Source: an uncultured Bacteroidota bacterium
GTDB lineage: Bacteria > Bacteroidota > Bacteroidia > Chitinophagales > Chitinophagaceae
Assembly (NCBI GenBank): GCA_903851455.1
Contig: CAINOM010000151.1
Location: 1-6,840, forward strand
Length of the DNA stretch: 6,840 nt
Direction: 5' to 3'
Positions 1-6,546 of this stretch are shown here, piece after piece. Positions within the stretch are counted from its first letter, which is position 1, and each line of letters begins with the position of its first letter. The notes under the pieces were generated by a model, which was given only the letters and a program-made list of their open reading frames with translations, did no database searches and was not told the origin of the DNA. Position numbers and translations under genes: made by a program.

Positions 1-87
1 ATCTCTTCCTGCCCGCAAATATATCCGCGCAAAAACGCTATGAAACTGACAGAAATCATGCCGATACCTGCCGAAGATCATAAATAG
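1..87 (+). CDS. Possible C-terminal tail of an upstream gene (partial)
   Basis: A reading frame is open from the first base to a TAG at 85-87 and encodes about 28 residues ending in PIPAEDHK. It ends 42 bases before hmgA, which would fit an upstream gene in the same direction. Another frame is open from position 3 to a TAA at 81-83, so the choice of frame is not secure. I recognise no family in so short a piece. Its codons look like those of the genes downstream, but this is weak evidence. The stretch could also be simple upstream intergenic DNA. Confidence 0.25.
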   Translation: MSSCPQIYPRKNAMKLTEIMPIPAEDHK

Positions 88-103
88 GCTTTAATACGCT
101 AAT

Positions 104-111
104 TACGTTTG
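104..111 (+). promoter_or_regulatory. Candidate -7 promoter element (TACGTTTG) for the hmgA-hppD-paa operon
   Basis: The octamer TACGTTTG matches the Bacteroidota primary-sigma -7 consensus TAnnTTTG exactly. It lies 18 bases before the hmgA ATG, so a transcript would have a leader of only about 10-15 bases. No TTG or TTTG element is visible at the usual -33 distance; that area, around 80-86, reads as A/T-rich sequence. The assignment therefore rests on one half of the promoter plus position. No operator-like inverted repeat is visible nearby. Confidence 0.35.
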
Positions 112-129
112 CATGTAAAATACGAACAC

Positions 130-1287
130 ATGCCAATATATCATAGCCTCGGAGTAATTCCTGATAAACGTCACATTGTGAGCCGACAGCCTGGAGGAAA
201 ACTATACCAGGAAGAGCTTGTGGGTACCCAGGGCTTTGCAGGATTGTCTTCACTTGTATACCACCTGCACGCACCTACCCAGGTAAAGCAAAAAGGCAAG
301 CCATACTCAGTAAAGCCGGTGATCGCCATTGATAACGGGCTGAACGCTATGAGTTTTAACGGGTTTGATGTAAAACCCCAGGCTGATTATCTCAAAAGCA
401 GATCGGTACTCTTCGTTAACGCAACGCTGCAGATCGGCCTCGCAGCTCCAACAACTTCCACCGAATACTTTTATAAAAATGCGGATGCAGACGAACTATT
501 GTTTGTGCACAAGGGCAGCGGAGTACTCCACAGCATGTTCGGCTCCATTACGTTCGGGTACGGCGACTACCTGGTGATACCACGTGGCACTGTGTACCAG
601 ATAGAGTTTACCACTACCGAAAATAAGCTGCTTTTCGTAGAATCCACCGACCCGATCTTCACACCCCGCCGCTATCGCAACGACTTCGGGCAGCTACTGG
701 AGCATTCACCTTTCTGCGAAAGAGATATTAAACGGCCGGAAAATCTCCGCACCATTGATGAGCAAGGAGAATTTGACATCTACATAAAGAAAAAAGGCAT
801 GATGTTCCCTTATGTGTATGCGAACCATCCTTTTGACGTAGCCGGGTGGGATGGGTATCTGTATCCTTACAAATTTTCGATCTTCAATTTCGAACCACTT
901 ACCGGCCGCATACATATGCCGCCGCCCATACACCAGACATTCGAGAGCCAGAATTTCGTGGTGTGCTCGTTTGTGCCGCGCCTGTACGATTATCATCCGC
1001 TGGCAATTCCGGCGCCCTATCACCACAGCAATATAGACAGCGACGAGATACTGTACTATGTGGACGGGGACTTCATGAGCCGTAACAATATCAAGGCCGG
1101 TCAACTGACGCTGCATCCCGGCGGTATTCCACACGGACCGCATCCGGGGGCCATTGAGCGGAGCATTGGCCAGAAAGAAACCAAGGAGTTCGCAGTGATG
1201 ATCGATCCTTTTCACCCGATGATGATCACCGAAGAAGCGTTAAAAATCGAAGTGAAAGACTATTATAAATCGTGGCTAACCGAATAA
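130..1287 (+). CDS. hmgA: Homogentisate 1,2-dioxygenase
   Basis: This Fe(II)-dependent cytosolic dioxygenase opens the ring of homogentisate to give maleylacetoacetate, the central step of tyrosine and phenylalanine breakdown. The protein is 385 residues, the short bacterial form (the human enzyme is about 445). An N-terminal cupin-like domain around residues 95-165 contains YFYKNADADE. A second, catalytic cupin spans about 275-345. Within it, H299 and E306 (HHSNIDSDE) and H335 (PGGIPHGPHPG) align with the human iron ligands H335, E341 and H371. The motif FGQLLEHSPFCERD is also typical of the family. I chose ATG 130 because MPIYHSLGVIP matches the usual family N-terminus. An in-frame TTG at 109 would add seven atypical residues. 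No Shine-Dalgarno sequence is present. hppD follows after nine bases and makes the substrate of this enzyme, so the two calls support each other. Confidence 0.95.
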   Translation: MPIYHSLGVIPDKRHIVSRQPGGKLYQEELVGTQGFAGLSSLVYHLHAPTQVKQKGKPYSVKPVIAIDNGLNAMSFNGFDVKPQADYLKSRSVLFVNATLQIGLAAPTTSTEYFYKNADADELLFVHKGSGVLHSMFGSITFGYGDYLVIPRGTVYQIEFTTTENKLLFVESTDPIFTPRRYRNDFGQLLEHSPFCERDIKRPENLRTIDEQGEFDIYIKKKGMMFPYVYANHPFDVAGWDGYLYPYKFSIFNFEPLTGRIHMPPPIHQTFESQNFVVCSFVPRLYDYHPLAIPAPYHHSNIDSDEILYYVDGDFMSRNNIKAGQLTLHPGGIPHGPHPGAIERSIGQKETKEFAVMIDPFHPMMITEEALKIEVKDYYKSWLTE

Positions 1288-1296
1288 CAACATATC

Positions 1297-2448
1297 ATGA
1301 GCAATCTGAAAGAAGTAACAAACTACAATTACGGGATCGAAAAGATTTTCGCCAGTGCCGCTGATTTCCTGCCTATCAATGGTACCGATTACGTAGAGCT
1401 GTATGTTGGCAACGCCAAGCAGGCCGCACACTACTACAAGACGGCACTCGGCTTCCAGTCGCTCGCATATGCAGGCCTGGAAACCGGTGTAAAGGACAGA
1501 ACCTCGTATGTGCTGCAGCAAGACAAAATAAGGCTGGTGCTCACCACCCCGCTTACAGACGACAGCGAAGTTGCCGAGCATGTAAAAAAGCACGGAGACG
1601 GTGTAAAGGTTATAGCACTATGGGTGGACGACGCAAGAGCAGCCTTCAGGGAAACTACTTCGCGCGGGGCGAAAATATATTTTGAACCCATTACAGAGAC
1701 AGATAAATCCGGCGAGGTGGTACGGGCCGGCATACACACCTACGGTGACACTGTTCACATTTTCGTGGAGCGAAAAAACTATAGTGGCGCATTCCTGCCG
1801 GGTTATGAACCCTGGGTATCGGAATACAATCCAATACCTACCGGCCTAAAATATATTGACCACATGGTCGGCAACGTAGAATTGGGCGCAATGAATAAGT
1901 GGTCTAAGTTTTACGGAGACGTGATGGGTTTTGCCAACCTGGTGACTTTCGATGATAAGGACATATCAACAGAGTACACGGCCCTGATGAGCAAAGTGAT
2001 GACCAACGGTAACGGACGAATAAAATTCCCGATCAATGAGCCCGCCCCGGGCCTGAAGAAATCCCAGGTAGAAGAATATCTCGATTTTTATAAAGGCGCC
2101 GGATGCCAGCATATTGCGGTAGCAACAGACGATATCGTTTTCACGATCTCAGAAATGAAAAAGCGAGGGATAGAATTCCTGTATGTGCCGGGCAAGTATT
2201 ATGATACGGTATCTGACCGGGTAGGTGAGATCGCCGAAGATATGGAAACACTGAAAAGCCTGGGCATCATGGTAGACAGGGACGATGAGGGATACTTGCT
2301 GCAGATCTTCACTAAACCTGTGGAAGACCGCCCCACCCTGTTCTTTGAGATCATTCAGCGAAAAGGTGCAAGATCATTCGGCAAAGGAAACTTCCAGGCA
2401 TTGTTCGAATCTATTGAGGCCGAGCAAGCCCGCAGGGGAACATTATAA
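1297..2448 (+). CDS. hppD: 4-hydroxyphenylpyruvate dioxygenase
   Basis: This enzyme uses Fe(II) and O2 to turn 4-hydroxyphenylpyruvate into homogentisate, with decarboxylation, side-chain migration and ring hydroxylation. The protein is 383 residues, close to the human enzyme (393). It has two vicinal-oxygen-chelate domains, at about residues 22-155 (starting [15 protein letters not shown]) and 185-360. The iron triad is visible in the second domain: H189 (YIDHMVGNV), H272 ([11 protein letters not shown]) and E351 ([10 protein letters not shown]). The C-terminal stretch [20 protein letters not shown] is a family hallmark. The related hydroxymandelate synthase is the main alternative fold-mate, but the adjacent hmgA argues for HPPD. 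It begins nine bases after hmgA and ends 28 bases before paaA, so it is probably co-transcribed with both. The gene order is the reverse of the pathway order. Confidence 0.96.
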   Translation: MSNLKEVTNYNYGIEKIFASAADFLPINGTDYVELYVGNAKQAAHYYKTALGFQSLAYAGLETGVKDRTSYVLQQDKIRLVLTTPLTDDSEVAEHVKKHGDGVKVIALWVDDARAAFRETTSRGAKIYFEPITETDKSGEVVRAGIHTYGDTVHIFVERKNYSGAFLPGYEPWVSEYNPIPTGLKYIDHMVGNVELGAMNKWSKFYGDVMGFANLVTFDDKDISTEYTALMSKVMTNGNGRIKFPINEPAPGLKKSQVEEYLDFYKGAGCQHIAVATDDIVFTISEMKKRGIEFLYVPGKYYDTVSDRVGEIAEDMETLKSLGIMVDRDDEGYLLQIFTKPVEDRPTLFFEIIQRKGARSFGKGNFQALFESIEAEQARRGTL

Positions 2449-2476
2449 TTATCTCTCTAACCTAATATCAATAGCA

Positions 2477-3427
2477 ATGGAACTTAAAGAAGATATAAAC
2501 ATTCAGAATGTTGCAATGAGCATCTTCGACCGAAAAATGGAAATGGACGAGCCCATTGAGCCAAAAGACCATATGCCAGACGGATACAGGAAACATCTCA
2601 TCCGGCAGATGTCCCAGCATGCGCACTCTGAAGTGATCGGCATGCAGCCCGAAGGCAACTGGATAACGCGCGCACCCTCGTTGCGGGCAAAGCAAATATT
2701 ACTGGCCAAGATCCAGGACGAATGCGGACATGGTCTTTACCTGTATAGCGCAACCGAGACACTTGGAATATCCCGGGCAGAAATGATTGCGCAACTGCAT
2801 TCCGGCAAGGCAAAATACTCAAACATCTTCAACTACCCCGCCCTCAACTGGGCTGACGTGGGGGCCATAGGCTGGCTCGTGGATGGGGCCGCTATCGTGA
2901 ACCAGGTTTCGCTGCAGCGCACCTCGTACGGCCCATACAGCCGCGCAATGGTGCGCATCTGCAAGGAAGAAAGTTTTCACCAGCGCCAGGGTTATGAGAT
3001 CATGACGAAAATGATGCGTGGCACTAAGGAACAGCGGGAAATGGCCCAGGATGCCATGAACAGGTGGTGGTGGCCATCGCTGATGATGTTCGGACCGCAC
3101 GACAGCGACTCCCCACATACAGGCGATGCATTTAAATGGAAAATAAAACGTCAGTCTAACGATGAGCTGCGTGCAAAATTCATCGACAAGACAGTGCAGC
3201 AGGCTGAGGTGATCGGCCTGACGGTACCTGATAAAGAACTTCGCTGGAACGAGGAAAAAAAACACTATGACCACGGCCCCATAAACTGGGCTGAGTTCTA
3301 TAAAGTAATAGCAGGTTTCGGACCGTGCAACAACCAGCGCATGGAGCACCACAAAAAAATACACGCCGAGGGCGCCTGGGTACGCGAAGCGGCCGAGGCT
3401 CACCGCGCAAAACACCAAAGGCAATAA
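2477..3427 (+). CDS. paaA: 1,2-phenylacetyl-CoA epoxidase, catalytic subunit A
   Basis: PaaA is the catalytic diiron subunit of the multicomponent monooxygenase that epoxidises the ring of phenylacetyl-CoA. The protein is 316 residues (E. coli PaaA is 309) and is alike over its whole length. Shared blocks include [49 protein letters not shown] and [13 protein letters not shown]. Two carboxylate/ExxH signatures mark the diiron site: E82-x-x-H85 ([13 protein letters not shown]) and E165-x-x-H168 ([10 protein letters not shown]). E59 of the EGNW motif lies in the expected preceding helix. The frame is open upstream to 2285, but those 64 codons overlap the end of hppD and look unlike PaaA. I therefore start at ATG 2477, which gives the family length and N-terminus. 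There is no Shine-Dalgarno sequence. paaB follows 23 bases later. Residue 83 is Cys where E. coli has Ala. Confidence 0.97.
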   Translation: MELKEDINIQNVAMSIFDRKMEMDEPIEPKDHMPDGYRKHLIRQMSQHAHSEVIGMQPEGNWITRAPSLRAKQILLAKIQDECGHGLYLYSATETLGISRAEMIAQLHSGKAKYSNIFNYPALNWADVGAIGWLVDGAAIVNQVSLQRTSYGPYSRAMVRICKEESFHQRQGYEIMTKMMRGTKEQREMAQDAMNRWWWPSLMMFGPHDSDSPHTGDAFKWKIKRQSNDELRAKFIDKTVQQAEVIGLTVPDKELRWNEEKKHYDHGPINWAEFYKVIAGFGPCNNQRMEHHKKIHAEGAWVREAAEAHRAKHQRQ

Positions 3428-3450
3428 GTTAACTCATAAAAAACGAAGCA

Positions 3451-3741
3451 ATGGCAACTGAAACAGAATTTCCGAAGTGGGAAGTATTCACGCAAATTAA
3501 ACCGGGCGCTAACTATATACATGCGGGCATGATACACGCCACCGACAAAGAAATGGCGCTGCAAAACGCACGGGACACCTACACCCGCAGGGGCGAAGGA
3601 ACCAGTATATGGGTGGTACCGTCCCATGCGATAGTCGCTTCCAACCCGGACGATAAAGAAATGTTTTTCGATCCGGCAAATGACAAAATATACCGCCTGC
3701 CCACATTTTATGTAATGCCTGAAGGGGCTAAAGCTATCTAA
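3451..3741 (+). CDS. paaB: 1,2-phenylacetyl-CoA epoxidase, subunit B
   Basis: PaaB is a small non-catalytic subunit of the phenylacetyl-CoA epoxidase; in the known system it helps bridge PaaAC heterodimers into larger assemblies. The protein is 96 residues against 95 in E. coli. It shares the family's recognisable blocks: WEVFTQIKPG, HAGMIHATDKEMALQNARD, TYTRRGEGTSIWVV, FFDPANDKIYRLPTFY. No cofactor ligands are expected. The gene sits between paaA (23-base gap) and paaC (12-base gap), as in the classic paaABC order, and follows an A-rich leader without a Shine-Dalgarno sequence. Confidence 0.95.
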   Translation: MATETEFPKWEVFTQIKPGANYIHAGMIHATDKEMALQNARDTYTRRGEGTSIWVVPSHAIVASNPDDKEMFFDPANDKIYRLPTFYVMPEGAKAI

Positions 3742-3753
3742 ACACTTCATTTT

Positions 3754-4512
3754 ATGACAGAACAACAAGCTTTGTACAAATACTGCACGCAATTGGGTGA
3801 CAATGCGCTCATACAGTCTTACCGCCTGGCAGAATGGTGCAGCAGGGCGCCGATACTTGAAGAAGATCTTGCCCTCACCAATATGGCGCTGGATATGACC
3901 GGCCGCGCGCAGCTACTGCTTCAGTATGCCGGCCAGCTCGCAGGAAAGGGACAGACGGAGGACGACCTTGCCTATCGCAGGAGCGAGCCTGAATACAGTA
4001 ATAGCCTGATCATGGAGTTGCCGGATGACGACTTCGCCTTTACGATGGTTCGGCAGCTGCTCACATCAACATTCGAGTACTTCCTATATTCAGCCCTCAC
4101 CAGCAGCACCGACAAAACGGTAGCAGCCATAGCGGCGAAAGCAGTGAAGGAGGCCAAATATCATATGGCCCACACAACAGACTGGGTAATAAGACTGGGA
4201 GATGGCACCGATGAAAGCAGCAGGCGCACGCAACAGGCATTGAACAAGCTATGGCCATATACCGAAGAACTCTTTGAGACCGACGATGCACATAAAATGC
4301 TCCTTGCTGCGGGAATAGCCGCAGATGTCAATAAAATAAAAGCATCGTGGTCTGAACACATAAATGCAACGCGGACAGCGGCAAAAATCACAATGCCATC
4401 TGATGATTATCAGCACAGCGGTGGCACGAGGGGCATCCATACGGAATATCTAGGTCATATTTTATCGGAAATGCAATATCTGCAACGCGCTTATCCTGAC
4501 GCAAAATGGTAA
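3754..4512 (+). CDS. paaC: 1,2-phenylacetyl-CoA epoxidase, structural subunit C
   Basis: PaaC is a ferritin-like helical partner of PaaA. It has the diiron-protein fold but is known to lack a working metal site, and it stabilises the catalytic subunit. The protein is 252 residues (E. coli PaaC is 248). Family features are the N-terminal TQLGDNALIQSYRLAEWCSRAP, LALTNMALDMTGRAQLLLQYA, AVKEAKYHMAHTTDWVIRLGDG, the LNKLWPYTEELF segment, and the C-terminal GIHTEYLGHILSEMQYLQRAYPDAKW (written here as consecutive family segments). The start at ATG 3754 gives the usual N-terminus. Its last seven bases overlap the start of paaD, which suggests translational coupling. Confidence 0.95.
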   Translation: MTEQQALYKYCTQLGDNALIQSYRLAEWCSRAPILEEDLALTNMALDMTGRAQLLLQYAGQLAGKGQTEDDLAYRRSEPEYSNSLIMELPDDDFAFTMVRQLLTSTFEYFLYSALTSSTDKTVAAIAAKAVKEAKYHMAHTTDWVIRLGDGTDESSRRTQQALNKLWPYTEELFETDDAHKMLLAAGIAADVNKIKASWSEHINATRTAAKITMPSDDYQHSGGTRGIHTEYLGHILSEMQYLQRAYPDAKW

Positions 4513-4997
4513 AGACAAATCATACAAGATCAGAAATATTCAAGCTATTATCCGCAATTCCTGACCCGGAAATACCTGTTGTGAACATACAGGAGATGGG
4601 GATGCTCAGGGATGTGATCATTTCAGAAGAAGGCTACAACGTGCTGCTTACGCCAACCTACACAGGCTGCCCCGCTATGGCACAGATACAGCATGACATA
4701 CTGGCTTTGTTAGCCAGCGAGCACATTGCGCCCGCTAAAGTGACATTGATATTAGAGCCGGCCTGGACAACAGACTGGATGAGCGAGCAGGCAAAAGAAA
4801 AACTGAAGAAGTACGGGATTGCACCGCCGCTGCACTCATCATGCAACCAGGGTGTTTTTGCAAATAACACGATCCATTGTCCGCTTTGCAATAGTGCAAA
4901 CACCAGTTTGATAAGCAGATTTGGTTCCACACCCTGCAAATCACTATACCAATGTAACGACTGCAAAGAACCGTTCGAATATTTTAAGTGTCACTAA
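4506..4997 (+). CDS. paaD: Phenylacetate degradation protein PaaD, Fe-S maturation factor of the epoxidase
   Basis: PaaD is required for phenylacetyl-CoA epoxidase activity and is thought to help insert the Fe-S cluster of the PaaE reductase. The protein is 163 residues (about 165 in E. coli). Residues 10-95 are a MIP18/DUF59-type domain with the DPEIPVVNI motif and the conserved C55 in TGCPAMAQI. The C-terminal third is a zinc-ribbon-like module: C125-x-x-C128 and C150-x-x-C153, with C144 (GSTPCKSLYQC) and C162 in the terminal FKCH also conserved in the family. The ATG at 4506 lies inside the last codons of paaC and gives a seven-base overlap. The presumed client PaaE is not in the window. 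A plain SUF-type DUF59 protein is excluded by the Cys-rich tail. Confidence 0.94.
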   Translation: MVKTNHTRSEIFKLLSAIPDPEIPVVNIQEMGMLRDVIISEEGYNVLLTPTYTGCPAMAQIQHDILALLASEHIAPAKVTLILEPAWTTDWMSEQAKEKLKKYGIAPPLHSSCNQGVFANNTIHCPLCNSANTSLISRFGSTPCKSLYQCNDCKEPFEYFKCH

Positions 4998-5006
4998 ACA
5001 CATTAT

Positions 5007-6398
5007 ATGTACATCAAACAACTTTATACCAACTGTCTTGCACAGGCCGTATATTATATAGAATCAGGAAAGGAAGCCGCGATAATTGATCCCTTGAGGA
5101 ACCCGGAGCCGTACATAGCACTGGCAAAAGAGAGAGGTACGACCATAAAATATGTCCTGGAAACTCATTTTCATGCAGACTTCGTGTCCGGCCACATAGA
5201 CCTTGCCAATAAAACGGGAGCTACCATAGTTTTTGGTCCGGGGGCAGAGCCGGGATATAAAGCCTACGTGGCAAAAGATGGCGACTGGCTCCGTATAGGA
5301 AATCTGCAAATGGAGGTGGTGCATACTCCCGGTCACACAATTGAATCCGCGTGTTTCCTCCTCTACAACGAGGCTGCGGAGCCATATGCGATATTCACTG
5401 GTGACACACTATTTGTCGGTGATGTGGGCAGGCCCGACCTATTGAGCGGTAATCTTCAAAAAGAAGAGCTTGCTTCACTTATGTTTGACTCCCTGCAGAA
5501 AAAAATAAAAGTGCTGCCTAACGATGTGATCGTATACCCTGGCCACGGGGCGGGCTCCGCTTGTGGCAAAAACATCGGCACCGAATCCCAGTCCACCATC
5601 GGGAGCGAAAAACTGAATAACTACGCCTTAAAAATATCAGACAGAGAAGAGTTCATCAGGGCCGTGACATCAGACCTCCCGGCTATACCAGGCTACTTTT
5701 TTAAAGACGCGCAGCTAAATAAAACCGGATCCGGTTTGTTCGACGAAGTGATTACAAAAGGCCTTCGGGGATTGTCGACCGACCAGTTCGCCACGCTACA
5801 ACAAAATGGCTCCATAATTCTGGATACAAGAGAACCATCAGAATTTGCGAATGCATTTATAAAGGACTCGATCAATATTGGTCTGAACGGTGATTTTGCA
5901 GTATGGGCCGGTACCTTTATTCCGCCCAATGCATCGATCCTGCTCATAACCCTACCATCCAGGGAAAAAGAGGCTGTAGAAAGACTCGCCAGGATAGGCT
6001 ACGACAATATTGAAGGCTACCTGGACGGAGGATGGGACAAATGGGTAGCGGAAGACTTGCCCTTCGAGATCATCATAAAATTCACCTCCCAGGAGCTCGC
6101 ACTATTGTTAAAAATAGGCGGATATGAGCTTCTTGACGTTCGCAACCGGAAAGAAGTATCTAAAGACCGCATAACTGGCTCCACTCATATTCCGCTAAAT
6201 CAATTGCCGGAGAAATACACTTCGCTGAACAAAAACAGCAAGTGGCTCATATATTGTGCAGGCGGTTACCGTTCTATGATAGCGGCATCGTTTCTCAGGT
6301 CCAAGGGGTTCAACTTCGTCACAAGCGTAGAAGGAGGCATAAACCTGGTACGGGAAAAATCGCCGGAACTTGTGGAGTTTGGCTTGGAAACCGAATAA
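5007..6398 (+). CDS. Metallo-beta-lactamase-fold / double rhodanese fusion, CstB-like persulfide dioxygenase-sulfurtransferase
   Basis: The likely activity is oxidation of low-molecular-weight persulfides to sulfite or thiosulfate by a non-haem iron MBL domain joined to a sulfurtransferase. The protein is 463 residues, like the three-domain CstB type. The MBL domain (about 1-245) has H54-x-H56-x-D58 in THFHADFVSGH, H110 (TPGHTIES), D133 (GDTLFVGDVGRPD) and H180 (YPGHGAGS), plus C186 (GSACGK). H54, H110 and D133 are the expected iron ligands by analogy with ETHE1 and CstB. A first rhodanese-like domain (about 255-350) has LDTREPSEF and GYLDGGWDKW, but its active-site loop (314-321) contains no Cys. 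The second rhodanese (about 360-455) has the loop C417-AGGY-R422 and should be active. The gene starts nine bases after paaD, so it is probably in the operon. Its role with phenylacetate genes is unknown; a glyoxalase II-like hydrolase is the less likely alternative because of the rhodanese domains and the GRPD motif. Confidence 0.85.
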   Translation: MYIKQLYTNCLAQAVYYIESGKEAAIIDPLRNPEPYIALAKERGTTIKYVLETHFHADFVSGHIDLANKTGATIVFGPGAEPGYKAYVAKDGDWLRIGNLQMEVVHTPGHTIESACFLLYNEAAEPYAIFTGDTLFVGDVGRPDLLSGNLQKEELASLMFDSLQKKIKVLPNDVIVYPGHGAGSACGKNIGTESQSTIGSEKLNNYALKISDREEFIRAVTSDLPAIPGYFFKDAQLNKTGSGLFDEVITKGLRGLSTDQFATLQQNGSIILDTREPSEFANAFIKDSINIGLNGDFAVWAGTFIPPNASILLITLPSREKEAVERLARIGYDNIEGYLDGGWDKWVAEDLPFEIIIKFTSQELALLLKIGGYELLDVRNRKEVSKDRITGSTHIPLNQLPEKYTSLNKNSKWLIYCAGGYRSMIAASFLRSKGFNFVTSVEGGINLVREKSPELVEFGLETE

Positions 6399-6436
6399 CA
6401 CCTCTGCGCGTGTAACAAACAGGCAGTAAAGCCCGG

Positions 6437-6468
6437 TTGCGCCAAATGATATGATATAAATAAATTTA
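6437..6468 (+). promoter_or_regulatory. Second, weaker promoter candidate in the intergenic region
   Basis: A TTG at 6437-6439 is followed after 21 bases by TAAATTTA (6461-6468), which differs from the Bacteroidota TAnnTTTG consensus only in the last base. The spacing is in the expected range. The -7-like sequence sits in an A/T-rich run (about 6446-6472), where such matches arise easily by chance, so this ranks below the site at 6503-6529. Confidence 0.2.
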
Positions 6469-6502
6469 CATCTAGGGTACGTTACCTGATTTTAATCATT
6501 TT

Positions 6503-6529
6503 TTGGCGGTATGCGCCCATATATCTTTG
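6503..6529 (+). promoter_or_regulatory. Bacteroidota-type promoter for the gene at 6547
   Basis: TATCTTTG at 6522-6529 matches the -7 consensus TAnnTTTG exactly. A TTTG/TTG element ends at 6505, giving a 16-base spacer, slightly shorter than the usual 17-23. The -7 element ends 17 bases before the ATG at 6547, the same layout as the hmgA promoter candidate. It implies that the downstream gene is transcribed on its own rather than from the paa operon. The rest of the 148-base intergenic region (6399-6546) shows no clear terminator hairpin with a T-run. Confidence 0.5.
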
Positions 6530-6546
6530 TGAAAATTGCTGATAGT

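Noticed and set aside
109..129. TTG start for hmgA seven codons upstream
   Set aside because: The family N-terminus begins at the ATG at 130, and the TTG overlaps the candidate -7 promoter element.
706..1215. Long antisense open frame opposite hmgA
   Set aside because: It lies wholly within a confidently identified gene, resembles no family and has no promoter. It is a frame shadow caused by codon bias.
2285..2476. Upstream in-frame extension of paaA
   Set aside because: It would overlap hppD by over 160 bases and adds 64 residues with no PaaA similarity. ATG 2477 gives the family length.
2819..3424. 201-codon antisense open frame opposite paaA
   Set aside because: It lies opposite a conserved paaA, and the translation has erratic composition rich in Val, Phe and His with no recognisable domain.
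6505..6517. Small hairpin GGCG-GTATG-CGCC as terminator of the operon
   Set aside because: The stem is only four base pairs, lacks a T-run after it and sits between the -33 and -7 elements of a promoter candidate.
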